NCBI GenBank assembly: GCA_025201705.1 | Contig: MU616575.1 | Location: 1 to 64,000 of the forward strand | Direction of reading: 5' to 3' | DNA: 64,000 nucleotides | Source of the DNA: Dissophora ornata | Taxonomy: Eukaryota > Mortierellomycota > Mortierellomycetes > Mortierellales > Mortierellaceae | Shown here: one piece after another, positions 22,870-34,549 of the stretch | Layout of the letters: each line of letters opens with the position of its first letter | How positions within the stretch are numbered: position 1 is the first letter of the stretch | The notes under the pieces: model-generated | The model's input: the letters and a program-made list of their open reading frames with translations, nothing else | The model's database searches: none | What the model was told of the DNA's origin: nothing | Position numbers and translations under genes: made by a program

Positions 22870-25800
22870 CTAGTTGTTGCGCTGCGACACACCCTCCTCC
22901 TCTCCTTCCTCAATCTTTTGCTCTGCAGCCAAACGAAGTCTCTCTCTCTTCTTGGCCGCTGCACGCTCTGCCATCTCCGAGACGCCGGCAACGACGGAAA
23001 GCATACCCAGCTGATGGGCGACTGTCATCACGTTGGTATGCAGCGCACCGCTAGCATCACCGATGGTTTCGATCGAAGCATTGGGCAGATGAGGGTGGGT
23101 CTGGACCAGGTTCATTTCTGTGATTTCGAGCAAACTTGCGGGCGGAGGGCTCTGCGGGCTAAGCGCAAAGGGAGAGCTGGGCAAACCGTTGGCATTACCA
23201 TTGCTGCTGCTGCCGCCGTTGTTCTGTGCAAAGATAGCAGGCGAGGGCACACTTGAGGCCATGCGCTTGCTAAGATCCAGGTTTGAGGCCGTAAACATTG
23301 AGGGATGAGCCAGCTGGGAATATCTCTGCAGCATATCAAGCTCCTCGCGCAAGGTCTCATGACGGAACGCAACACGAATGTTGGGCACATTGGTTTTTTC
23401 CATGTCGTTCCCCTGGACACCAGGAAGATACCATTTCTTGCCGATCCAGTGTTTCTTAATCTTGTTTTCAAATCCAGAGTGGCGGACAGAGTTTCTTGAG
23501 ATCTCGCACATATCTGCACCCGAGAGCTTCCAAATCTGTGGATCGTTGGAAACTGGCGTTAGATTTTCATTATGTCCCTTACATGACCGAGAGGAACTCA
23601 AATATTGGGGGCTCAGTGTCCTACGCAACTTACCTGGGCAGCTACGCTGTACTCTTCAATGAGTGGCTCCTTTGTAAAGTGGAACTGCAGAGGATCATCC
23701 GTGCTCAAGCTGACATTGAGGCCGCGATGGAAAAAGACTGGAAACGGGTTTCGCTCATAGTCCAGGAACAGGGCGTTGTTGGACAATGGTGACATGGCAA
23801 TGCCCATCTGGGCTAGATAGAACAAATACTGGAGCGCTGGAACCTTGCGAAGGAGGATTCCGTGCGAGATTCCGAATGAGGTCAAGAATGCTGATGTCAA
23901 ATGATCAGTGTCACCAGCCTCACCGCAGTGGGGTCTGAACACAAACGTATCTAAGTGCGAGCAATGAAAAAAGACACTGTATCAGTTTTCAGATGTCTTG
24001 TAAAAATAATAAAAAATAAACATCACGTCAAAGACTTACTGAATCCTCGCTTCTGACGGAAACGGTTTAGGCTGGTCATGTTGGCGAACATATAGTAGAT
24101 GTAGTAACTATAAGGCGGGTTCATAGCGGTGTTCCAGACGCGGGGGTACGGGTACTTCTTGTAGATGCGGCGCTCAGCCTTGGATTCGTCGTCTACAGAA
24201 TCGAAGCCAATGACACGCTGGAGCATGATGTGGAGATTCGGGTGGCTACTCGGATCGCGAGTAACCTCGAATAAGGGCTTGAAGATATTCTGGATCACCT
24301 GCTCAAAGTTCTCGACAGAGTTGGTAGCCTTGTAGACGTTGTACAGTCGGGGGACCTGGATTAACCACCTCACGTTAGGCGAGAACAGCTTGTTGTCGAC
24401 CACCCAGTCTGCAAGCTTATCCCACTCGGACTCGCTGCGACCATAGATCGAGATACGGTACTCGGCCATTTGGTACTTGCTTTGCTCCAAGTCCGATATC
24501 ACTTCTTTTGTGATATCGGCCAGATACTGTCCCTTGATTTTGTTGTCGGTCTTCATGAAAATCTCGCGGAGACGTGACTCTCCGATGGGGTTGTACTTCA
24601 AATTGAACTTGTCGAAGCGGTGGAAAGAGTCTTTGTGGGCCTGTGATATGAACGCGATGTAACGTAACGAACTGTCAGATCAATGCATCGCAAACCACGA
24701 TATTTTAAATGACACCCCGACAAGAAATGAACACATACATGCATATCCATGGTATCGATACTGAGATCATACGCGGTCAGGTTCAAACTCTTGAAAACTT
24801 CCTCCAGGGTCAGATTCTTGCCATCACGGAAAATAACCACGTCCTTGGGCATCTTGCGCATCTTGGCCTTGATGAAGCGAAGCAAATGTTTTTGATTCAT
24901 GCACGAGCTGTGGTGAACGTGAGTGTCGACCTTACGGACGTTGTAAAAGTCGCGATGGGGCACGCGCTTGGCCTCGGCCAGCTCTTCATACTCGTTCAAG
25001 AGAATGTACATGTTCCACTTGCTCTCGAGGTACTTGAGGCGTCTGAAGGCAAAGCTCTTTGTCGGACCATCCGAGATGACAGAGAGGACAAAATCAAGAT
25101 CCACAAAGTACTCCTTAGGAGTTGGCACCTGAACAATTGGAAGTTTTTTGGCAAGAGCATCCTGACTCTCATAAACCTAAATGCATTGACCATTTGAAGA
25201 TTAGTAAACGCTCAGATTCGTGCAGGGCCTTACTCGATGGTCGAGTCATGAAGAAAAAATATACATCATGTACGCACCTGATAAACACCAGTGTCATCCA
25301 TCTCAAAGATGTAATCGCAGGTACCAGGGATGGACACTTCCTCGCGGACGAAATCACTGCCGATACTATCAGGGCCATCAGTCACTCGGCCCTTTTTCTC
25401 AGTGATGGGCCACGACGGAGGTGGCGGGGGAGGGTAGATATCCCAATCGTCCCTGTCGCTGGGGTTGTCTCCCACACGCTGGCAAGAGACCTTCATGTAT
25501 TTTTCGCGCAGATCGAGGCACTTTTGGAAGTTGGTGTAGAGCGACTGGAGTTCAAGTGTGACCTCGTCGTTGGGCGCAAAGTTTGGCTTGGTGTTCTCCT
25601 CGACCTTGGTCTCGTCCATGATGCCAGCATCGGCATCGAGCTTGCGAAGGTTTTCGGGGGTGTTGTCAAACGCGATTGCGGTGCTGTTATTTCGAGGAGG
25701 GGCCCCGAGACCGGCAACAGGCTTGGAGGGGGTGTGGGTCTCATGGGCCAGGTACTTGTTGTCCTCCTATCAAGAGGGAAACAAGCCAGATGTTATTAGA

Positions 25801-26251
25801 GCGGCGACAGACAAACAAACATTTGTTGTCCTCCATAAATTAAAGACATCGTGGTGGTACACCAGGAATAAAATTAATTAATTTGGACACATCGCATCAC
25901 TCAGAGTCCATCCGCGCAAAGCATAAAAGGAATAAAGACCAGCAACAGTTTCCCACGATAACAAATATAGCAGACATATATCCAGCTGCTCGGCAGACGT
26001 ACCAGCTTCAATGCCTTCTCAGCATGGTACGAGTAGAACGGCGTGTGTTCGTGCTCGTTGTCAAGAGGGTCGTGGTCCTTGGCCTTCGAGTCGTCGAGAT
26101 CCGCGCGGTTATCTGGGACCTCGAACGAATCCTCCTTGGCGAGGGTCGCTTGCAGATGCTCATGCTGCTGCTGCTGCTGCTCACGGTCCAGCTCGGGCAG
26201 GTGACTGGACTCATCCTCTCCATTCACGACATCGAAATGATGGTTGCACAT
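22870..26251 (-). CDS. AMP deaminase
   Basis: Converts AMP to IMP and ammonia, controlling the cytosolic adenylate pool. Six exons: 26003-26251, 25278-25766, 24739-25176, 24040-24640, 23634-23950 and 22870-23535, giving 919 residues. The first exon is an acidic, poly-Gln-containing regulatory N-terminus. Metal-site motif [20 protein letters not shown] is at the start of the barrel. RPHCGEAGD and [11 protein letters not shown] follow, then [12 protein letters not shown] and [10 protein letters not shown], covering the adenosine/AMP deaminase active site. [11 protein letters not shown] lies after the barrel. The C-terminal extension of about 130 residues is Ser/Pro-rich and ends Glu-rich. It diverges from the HD nucleotidase gene. 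Confidence 0.96.
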
Positions 26252-27320
26252 TGCACGGCTTGGAATGAATGACCAAAAATTGGTGGCTGGGGTCTGGCTG
26301 GGGGAGCGAGTAAGAGTGGTAGTGTGTGTGTGAGCGAGTGTTGGGGCAGAGTGGAGGCTTTGGGGGAGTGGGGTGGGGAGTGTTCGGTGTGAGGGGTGGG
26401 AAGGAGAATGAAGAGGCAACCACACAACCCAGAAAATCCAACCAGCAGAGAAAAGAAAAGAAAAGAAAAAGACACCAACTAGAAAAAAACGGAATCCGAG
26501 CAGTGAGCAAATCGAGAGGGCTTTTATAGCCGACGAGGGTCTGTCGCGGAATTTGAATGGGCGGAAAGAGCAGCCACGACTGTGCCTCATCATGCGATGC
26601 GTGTGGTACAAAAATACATGTATGCACATGCACTTGAATACAGCACTCACCTGCAGTTCCCCAGCAGTAAAAAACTGGCGCTCTGAGCTGCCGGGTCTGC
26701 TGGACCCTCCCGTCTGGACCAGCACCCACTTTTTGTCTTATCTCTGGCGCTTGCATGTCATAACAGTAGCTGCGTATCAGTATCTTTCGACAAGTACGCA
26801 CTGAACACCTCCAGGGTGGGGCCTTGCCCGCATCGTCAACCTTATTTCACCCACATTTGTTCTGCTGGAAATAAAGGAAACGAGCACAATGGGCGCGAAA
26901 ATTACGTCACCGAAGTGACAACAACCGTGGAAACAAGGAAAGACAGAGAAGCCAAGCAAACACTGGAAGTGGTCTGAGGAGTGAGGAGAGAGTGTACCGA
27001 CTTTGGAGAGAGAAAAGAAAAAGGCATTTTAGATTTACTTGAAGTTCCTGTGGTGGCGAATGGAGAGGAAAAAAAGAGAAGAGAAGAAAGAGGCTCGCTT
27101 TTACCCTCTTCCGAGCCAAAAGAGCTTCCAGCTTGAATGGTGGCGCAAACGAAAGCGCAATAAACAAGCTCTGTGTATCGAAGTGAGAAGGACAACAAGG
27201 AAATAAAGAAATGACGTATTGAGCAAAAAAAAAAAAAAAGACCGTGCCACCCTTTCGTTCAATCGCTGCTCTCTACATTCCGCCATTCGCTTTCACTCCT
27301 TCTGACATCGTTTCACAGCC
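26252..27320. promoter_or_regulatory. Divergent promoter, AMP deaminase / HD nucleotidase
   Basis: 1069 bp between two nucleotide-metabolism genes. Purine-rich near the deaminase start (26400-26480 GA-rich on the plus strand). It carries two TGACGT-core sites, at 26902-26909 (TTACGTCA) and 27212-27219 (TGACGTAT). A poly-A run lies at about 27226-27239. No gene is visible. Confidence 0.5.
26902..26909. promoter_or_regulatory. CRE/ATF-like site TTACGTCA
   Basis: Eight-base match to an ATF/CREB or AP-1-type bZIP site in the shared promoter; a TGACGTAT site lies 310 bp away. Functional use is inferred only. Confidence 0.35.
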
Positions 27321-28760
27321 ATGGAAAATTTCTCCGCAGAAGACGTCGTGGGCTCGGCTCATACGCCACCCTCCCCCGTCGTCAGACTGCAATACAACGG
27401 AGCCGTCTACGACACCTCGATCCGCATCCTTCCCCAAACTGACAATAAGGCGCTCTATCAGGCCGCCACGAGCCTCGCCAACCTTCCGGACGACGCCACT
27501 ATTTCTCTACTCCGTCTTGACCACCAAGGCGAGTTCGTCGCCGACCCACACATCTTGAATGATGGAGAGCTCTTGGAGATATTGGAAGGCTCGCCCGAGG
27601 AAGGTCCGTGGAGCCGCAAAGTAAAAACGCGCTCGTCGAAAGCTTTGAATTCACACTCAACCTTACGCCCTTCGCCGATACAACTCATCAATAGCCAGCG
27701 TGGTTGCACGTAGAACCGAGCTCCAGACTGCCTCTAGTACTCCTGCTGGTTCAAGTCGCGATTCAAAGGCGCAGTCAGTCAAAGGTACTTTACAGTTCCT
27801 CCACATTGTTGAAAAACTGAAGGTAAGGAAACAAAAGAACAGCATGCCGCATATCAAACGCAGGTATAGTTCGTCTAGGCTGTGTGAAGGTGTAGAGCGT
27901 TAAACTGTGCAAACTCTTCTCCATCTCCTCAACATTAGCGCACAAAGAGAACAGGATGGGTCAATAATGGAATTAAGCCTGCAGAGTCGATTGCTGACCA
28001 CATGTACAGGATGAGTATCATGGCGCTCTTAATTGATGAAAAGACCGCTGGCGTTGACAAGGACCGATGTATCAAGATGGCCATCGTTCATGATCTAGCA
28101 GAAAGTTTGGTGGTATGGAAGTTGTTGTCTCCGCCTGTTTTTTTTAGAAAGCTCGTGATCTACTGCATATCTTTGTCTGCCGTTGCTTACTCTGTGCCGT
28201 AACTATGTGATTTAGGGCGACATCACGCCGTTTGACGGTGTTACCGTTGAGGATAAGCACGCGCAAGAAAGGGTACACCAAAACACCGTTCGTAAATCAT
28301 TTGAATCGAAACGGAAAGCAGACATGATTACTAAGATGGCCATATATGCATCATTAGAATGCCATGCACCATCTTTGCCATGATCTTCTTGGTTGGTCAA
28401 CACAAGCACAGGAAATCTCTGCGTTATGGGAGGAGTATGAGTCCGCTGCAACACCTGAAGCCCTGTTGGTCAAGGACTTTGACAAGTTTGAGATGATCAT
28501 ACAGGCTTTCGAGTATGAGAAATGTAAGTCGCTCAGTGACAGTGGTTGTCCGCGTATGGTATTGGTATAAAGGTATAAATCTTGCGTTTGCCGCCTTTTA
28601 CTGACACTTTTTGTGTATCGTTCTTCTCATAATAGCGGAGGATGCAACGTTGGAGGATTTTTTTGCAGGAACTCGTGGAAAGTTTAAGCATCCGATGGTC
28701 ACTGCCTGGGTAAACGAGCTGGATGCTGAGAGGGCGCAATCGCGTGCGATAAAGTCCTAG
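27321..28760 (+). CDS. HD-domain 5'-deoxynucleotidase (HDDC2/YfbR-like) with N-terminal extension
   Basis: Exons 27321-27603, 27695-27822, 27939-28112, 28216-28272, 28358-28523 and 28636-28760, giving 310 residues. The HD core has LQFLHIVEKLKRTKRTGWV, ESIADHMYRMSIMAL, MAIVHDLAES and GDITPFDGV, the metal-binding H...HD...D set of the HDDC2/YfbR family, which dephosphorylates deoxynucleoside monophosphates. The first 95 residues are not part of that family and look like a compact domain (VRLQYNGAVYDTSIRIL, then ISLLRLDHQGEFVADP). The junction is the weak point: the donor must be GTCCGT at 27604 to keep frame, since GTAAAA at 27621 would shift it. If that splice is wrong, exon 1 may belong to another start. 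Confidence 0.78.
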
Positions 28761-28913
28761 CCTGACAGCGTCTCCTGCTGCTCTCAGCGAGACACGGTTT
28801 ATGCGTAGTAAACTATCGCGAAATAGAAAATCAAGTTTATATAATACATTTGTGTGTGTTGAGAGGACGCTAATATACAAAGGACATCGCATTGAACTGG
28901 CGGGTGATCAAAC

Positions 28914-30238
28914 CTAATCGTCGTCGTCATCTTCGCCTTCGCTGTATGGAACTAAGGGTAATTTGGCGCCTACTACTGGTTTGGGAGTGAGCGCAGGAGT
29001 GCTGGAGGTACTGGTGCCCGATTGAGGCAGGGATTTAGCGAGAAATGGGTCCACTCGAAGTCGGGTATTGGTCGTCACTGTTGATGCGAGCGCGGCCACA
29101 ACCTTGTTCGAAGCAGATGTCGAAGGCACTGCTGATCCACGCACTGTAGTACCAGAGTTCGCCAAAAGACTTCGTCTTGTACCACTTCCGACTGTATTCT
29201 TCGAGAATAACCCGCCTGATTTGATCTCCTTTAAGCGCTGCTCCAGGAGTGCCTTCTGCCCTGATTCGAATTCAATCCGTTGAGATCCCTCGCGATCTTC
29301 TGAGGTCTCTGGCAAAATCCTGAATGCAAAGCCCACACGATCGGCTATCGATTTACACTCTGCCTCTTCTTTCATGCGTTCCTTCTTCTTTGCCCTAAAT
29401 TCTTTTCTCAACTTTTGTGAGAGTGCATATGGGTCACTCCATTGCCGGTCATTGAGTTGTTGCAGCCGCGTGAGGACGGTTGCCCCCGACTTTGCATTGA
29501 GCGCATCCTTCTGCACATGCTCCAATCTTGCGAATTTATCATTGGCTCGCCGTTCAAATTCCTCTGGCGTATCGATTTCCAGTGTCTCATTGTCCGCCGC
29601 CTCAAAGTCCTCGACTTTTTTCCTGGCTCCCGCGGTCACGATGTATGCAGCATTCTATTCGAGTGCATTGTGGCAAAGACGCCTGCAACGGTTAGACGCG
29701 GGATACCTTGGATCTGCTGCAAGAAATATAAAGATTTATTACCTTTGGGTCCGTCTGGATCTCGAACCAGTTGTCGCAGAGGTGGCACTTCATGCGGAAA
29801 CTGAGAACCGGAGTCGAGTAATAATTGCCGATCTTTTTCTTTTCTGCATTGTACCGCACGCCTATTGTGAAAGCGGGGGGGGGATGATTGATAGAAGCGA
29901 GTTAGCATTTCAAGCCTGGAACTCTACCGTCACTGGCATAACGTGAGCAGCTTACCCATGCCGATAGGATTATTGCATCCATTGCACCAGATGTTGTAGG
30001 GGAGCTCAAAGCGGACAATGAGGATCCCCTGGTCTAGCTTCCTGGCTCTGTCGCGCAGGGGATGCTGACCCACGTACGTATTGATGGAACCCTAGAGACA
30101 AGGCGGCACAGAGAAGGAGACGTTTGTTCTTTGCCTCGGGTGCACACATCGCTGTCAAGCGCTGCCCGAGCTAACCTATACCTTGGACGGATCCCAGTCT
30201 GGGGGGTAGTACTTGTTGGTTGCCTTGCGGTCGGCCAT
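28914..30238 (-). CDS. Saf4/CCDC130-type splicing factor (Yju2/CWC16 family)
   Basis: Spliceosome-associated zinc protein. Exons: 30182-30238, 29956-30091, 29743-29861 and 28914-29654, giving 350 residues. The N-terminus has NKYYPPDWDPSK, then HPLRDRARKLDQGILIVRFE, YNIWCNGCNNPIGMGVRYNA and MKCHLCDNWFEIQTDPK. The two CxxC pairs form the family zinc site. TAGARKKVEDFEAADNE and ARLEHVQKDA follow, favouring the Saf4/CCDC130 branch over Yju2 itself. The C-terminal third is Ser/Thr-rich and ends in an acidic EGEDDDDD. Saf4 is known to help splicing-factor quality control and U5 loading in yeast; that role is carried over by homology. Shares a 162-bp divergent promoter with a Gemin6-like gene. Confidence 0.94.
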
Positions 30239-30400
30239 GAGCAGAGTGTTTGAGCGATGGCACAAGCACGATTTGCAAATCGATTTGTCTTTGGTGTACA
30301 CAACTGGCAGTCACTGTCCGAGGAGCTCCAAGTGAAATAAGCATCAAAAGCTATTGGGTTTTTGGACCCCAACTTCACCTGACACAACAATCGCTAATCC

Positions 30401-31218
30401 ATGGAGAAGGAATGGAGCTTCTTTGAATGCACTCTCCAGAGGATTCATAGCCTGCTGGGCTGCTCCTGCAAAGCAACTTTGCTGAACGGGAGCGAGTATG
30501 CAGGCTACCTGTACAACGTTGACCCAGAGACACGCACCGTCCTTATTCTTTGGCGACACAGTGAGGAACATGGTCAGCAGGAAGGCGAGGGGGGACAAGT
30601 TCAGGAACCAATCCATGAACCGCACACGGGCCGAACTGGGCCCGTAGAATCAAACGCCCAGACTCCCTGGACTATGGTGGCTGTGCGTCAACATGCTATT
30701 AGTTCGTGGAGGTGTACAGGTACCGGCCATAAGCTGTGCAATTTAAAGAAAGGAGCATGCTGCAGTCCCATGCTGGCACACACATCGACTGCTTGATGTT
30801 CGCTGCTAACCGTAAGCCGCTGTTGAATAGAGAGCCCTGGCTCAGACCGCCTGTCTCTGGAGGAGATGGATGCCATTGCCCACATCTCACAGACACCGAG
30901 CAGTCCAGCAGAAATCGAGGCCCGCAAGAGTAGGCTCGTGGCGATGCTCCAGTCGGTAAGTGAGCCGAAACTCATGTCGCTGTATCGATGTCGACTGATT
31001 TGTAAATGCAACGACTGACGCTGACGGGCGCGTGGACATCGATGATATGCGTTTCTACGTGCTAGAAACGGATCCCAGTCGAAACAGCAGCAGAGGATCC
31101 GGTGGTACACATCATGGGCAGCGCGCATGTGCACCCGCCGTACCTGCCCATGTCGGTCGACTGCAAGAACACAGTTGTCCGCGAGCGTGTCAAGGGCATG
31201 GTCCAGGAGCTGAGATGA
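30401..31218 (+). CDS. Gemin6-like SMN-complex subunit
   Basis: Three exons, 30401-30719, 30831-30955 and 31066-31218, giving 198 residues (human Gemin6 is 167). The N-terminal part has an Sm-like fold pattern: CKATLLNGSEYAGYLYNVDP and TRTVLIL. A linker (residues about 55-85) is enlarged and Glu/Gly/Gln-rich. A C-terminal part, IPVETAAEDPVVHIMGSAHV then PPYLPMSVDCKN and RVKGMVQEL, matches the Gemin6 C-terminal block (IP...G.L.I.PPY....C...N....RV). Gemin6 pairs with Gemin7 in the SMN complex, which loads Sm rings on snRNAs in the cytoplasm. Most model yeasts lack it. The call relies on remembered pattern and needs profile confirmation. The exon 1 donor (GTACCG) is chosen by phase. Confidence 0.7.
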
Positions 31219-31529
31219 CTGGACGGCGACCTACTGGATAGAAGCAGACGATATAAATAAACTATTTTTATTTTGCGCTTGTCGGTCCTCTCTTCCACTC
31301 CTTCGCCCGGTCTTTTCTCCTTTCCCTTCTTCCCTTCCTGTTTCCCCTTCTTGTTTCCCCTTCCACATCTCTCCTCTGCGCCTTTTTATCATTCCTGTAC
31401 TGCTCTTGCGCAAACCACCGCCTTTTCCACATTCTACTCCAGCACTCCCCACGACTCTCAACCCCCGCGTAGACCGGATAGGGGTCCACTGCACACATAC
31501 ACCGGTGGACTATCACACACACACACACC
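31219..31529. promoter_or_regulatory. Intergenic / leader region upstream of PNS1
   Basis: 311 bp between two plus-strand genes. Strong pyrimidine tract at 31285-31440, then a CA repeat (31513-31529) running into the ATG. No TATA is seen. Confidence 0.45.
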
Positions 31530-34055
31530 ATGGCAAACTACCCGCCACCAAACCAGCCCTACTTCCCCCCAGAGCACCAATACCCACCTAACCCACAGCA
31601 ACAGCACCAGTATGGCGCCCAGCCTCAACCCTACTACCAGCCTCAGCAGCAGCAGCAGCAGTGGGGCCTGCAGCCTCAGCAGCAACAACAGCACTTTGCG
31701 CCTCAGGGCCAGCCCATGACCGGCGTTATGCCTCCCAGTTATGACGGCGCCATCAACCCTGAAACCGGACTTCCCACAAAGTTCAACCCAAAGCCAAAGT
31801 ACAACGACTTGTGGGCCTTCTTCCTCTTCTTGGCACAGCTCGCGGCCTTTGTTGCCCTATCCTATTATGCCATCAGTAGAGTCAAGAATGACCGCCAGGG
31901 AGGCAATGGTGGAGCTGTGCTCGGCTTCTTCTCCATCAGTGGTCTGATCACTCTCTTCATCTCTATCGCCGTCGGGGCCGTTTTCAGCATCGTGTACTTA
32001 CTCTTGACCCAGGCTTTCCCTCGGCAGGTTATCAAGGTTAGCAGCCCCCAATGTATGTTTATATACCGAGTGGCAGTACAGGTCTGCAATCTTAAACCTG
32101 ACACGCTTTAATTTCGTTTCGAATTGTAGGTCACCTTCGCCGTAAGTATTATTGCATACTTGGCTGTGGCTTTTTACTACCTTTACCGTCGACTTTGGTT
32201 ACCCGGTATTGTCGGTTTGATCTTCGGCATCCTCTACGCCTCCATGTGGTTCTTCTGGAAGAGCCGAATTCCTTTCGCAAGGTATGCTTCTGCTACTGTC
32301 AAATGGTTCCAAAATAGCATCGCCATTCGCGAGTGATGACCAAAGGTGTCTGTGTAGGCTGGGAGGGCGGGAGTGTTCTAGAACGGGAGTATTTTAGAAA
32401 TGCAGGAAGCCTTTTCGCAAATCAAACCGAGTCAACTGAAGTCACCATCTTACTGCCACACCCCGCGCCCGAGTACATTTCTGGACATGTTTAGAGTTAA
32501 TTTTATTTTTTTTCCCTGCACACAAGCAAGGAGTATGCGGCACTGTTCGAGGGTGGATACGGCAGCACTGACATGGATCATCTCATGGATGGCAGCCCTC
32601 TGCACACATTCTCCCACAACCACCACCACCACCACTTCCTTCCGCATGCCGGCCGAGACTGCCAGAAGAATGAACAGAGCGTTGAACAACTCTCGGTTCT
32701 GGATCTAGCCTGTGATTTTGTTATTTCTGAGCACTTTTATTTTTATACCATTATTGTTGGTGATTGGGGTTCAATTCATTGTGTTCATCGATCGTGTACC
32801 CGGAACAACATTTCGCCAGACCCGTCTCTCAACAATATGGGAATCATGGTGTGCAACGAATTAACGGCTTCATAAATTGATATTTAGCGTAATGCTGCAA
32901 ACAGTTACTTCGATCTGCAGAGAGTATCCCGCCACGTTTGCGCTCTCGTTCCTCGGCTTGTTCCTCCAGATCACATACAGCATCTACTTTATGACAGTTA
33001 TCGCAGGCACCTACGAGCTTTACTACGATACCCAGACAAATTCGACGCCTACCACGCTTAAGGTCTTGATTGTGTTCTGCTTCTTTTCGTTTTACTGGAC
33101 GTCACAAGTCATGGAAAACATTGTGCACACCACTGTTTGCGGTGTCTATGCAACATACTACTTTATGAAAGGCTCACCTCAGGGCATGTCCAAATCACCA
33201 ACCATCGAGAGCTTGAAGCGATCGTGCACGACTTCGATTGGAAGCATCTGCTTTGGTTCGCTCATCATCGCGATCATCCAAACTTTGAGGTTCCTTGCGA
33301 ACATGGCTCGTAGCGAGAATGATGGAATCATGGCATTCGTGGCCTGTCTGATCGAGTGCATCTTGGCTTGCTTGCAGGGCATTGCCGAGTACGTCAACAA
33401 GTACGCGTTTGCGCAGGTCGCTATCTATGGAAAGTCCTATATCCAAGCTGCCAAGGATACCTGGACGATTCTCAAGGATCGCGGTGTAGAACAGATCATC
33501 AACGATAACCTGATTGGAAATGTGTGGGGCATGGCAGGAATTCTGGGTGGCGTCCTGTCGGGAGTTGCGAGTTACCTCTATATTCGCTTTGCGAACCCAT
33601 CCTTTAACAGCACTGGAGAGTTCACATATGTCATTGTGATCATGGCCTTTGTGATGGGTCTTCAGATTGTGTTTACGGTCGGAACAGTGATTGATAGTGG
33701 CGTTGCTACGACATTTGTGTGCCTTGCTGAGGATCCTGCCGCGTTGGCGAGAACGAAGCCCGGTAAGGTCGTCTTTTCTATTTGCTGCCACAAGGCTCAA
33801 TCTCTCTCTCTTTGTCTCTCTCTCTTTAACACTGACATGTGCCATCCACACCCGCGCTCAATACGTGTTTGTTCCTTTGTCTTATTTGAAATCTAGAACT
33901 GTTTGAGCGAATCCGGGCTACTTGGCCCGAGGTTGTTCAGGTACGAAACGATACTGCCAGCGTCAGCAATATCAGGCAATCGTTGATTTGAACATCTCTT
34001 TTTTTTGCTAAGCTTCAATTTTATTATATTCATATTGTAGGGCGTCAATTACTAG
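31530..34055 (+). CDS. PNS1: PNS1/CTL choline-transporter-like membrane protein
   Basis: Plasma-membrane protein of the choline transporter-like (SLC44) family; the yeast member is not essential for choline uptake. Five exons: 31530-32036, 32130-32281, 32888-33762, 33897-33940 and 34041-34055, giving 530 residues. The N-terminal 90 residues are Pro/Gln-rich and cytosolic. Multiple hydrophobic segments follow: residues about 95-115, 130-160, 170-185, 190-215, then at least five more. The core family block VMENIVHTTVCGVYATYYF and the stretch PTIESLKRSCTTSIGSICFGS are clear. The third intron is 606 nt, far longer than its neighbours. The last coding exon is only 15 nt (Gly-Val-Asn-Tyr-stop). Confidence 0.92.
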
Positions 34056-34549
34056 TTTTCTCTCTCAAAGCTCTTGGCTTCCCACACACGCGTCGATGTA
34101 CCTCTACTTCTATAGCGACAAGGCAATCGGCTAGAACAATTCGCAGTTATTGCCAGGAACAATGAAAAACGGTCTTCGCCTTCCACCTTTGTCTCACAAA
34201 GAAAAAGATCAGTAAATGATGAGAGCCTCATGATTAGCAAATGTGGTGAAGTCAAGAAAATATGCGCTCTAAATGCAGCACATTGAGGGAGGCAATTGGA
34301 ATCCACAATCAATGCATCAACGCGTAGAGATGAGTCCGTTCGGCACCTGGCCAATACGCGTCTACAAACACTCTCGCATTACAAACGAGTGGAAGAGACG
34401 ATGTCACATCACAGGATATGCTAATGCATTCTGGAGCTATTGGGCATGACGAACAACATCATTCTCGCTTCAGCGGATTTATGATTATTATAATATGCTT
34501 TATTCGATATGGTACAAGGGTGATAGCAGATAGAAAGAAAAAATAGCGC
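34056..34549. other. Convergent 3' intergenic, PNS1 / Zn2Cys6 factor
   Basis: 494 bp between convergent stops, moderately AT-rich with several AATAAA-like stretches near 34490-34500. I see no gene. Confidence 0.55.

Noticed and set aside
33195..33851. 218-residue minus-strand ORF over PNS1.
   Set aside because: Antisense of a conserved membrane-protein exon; no family features.
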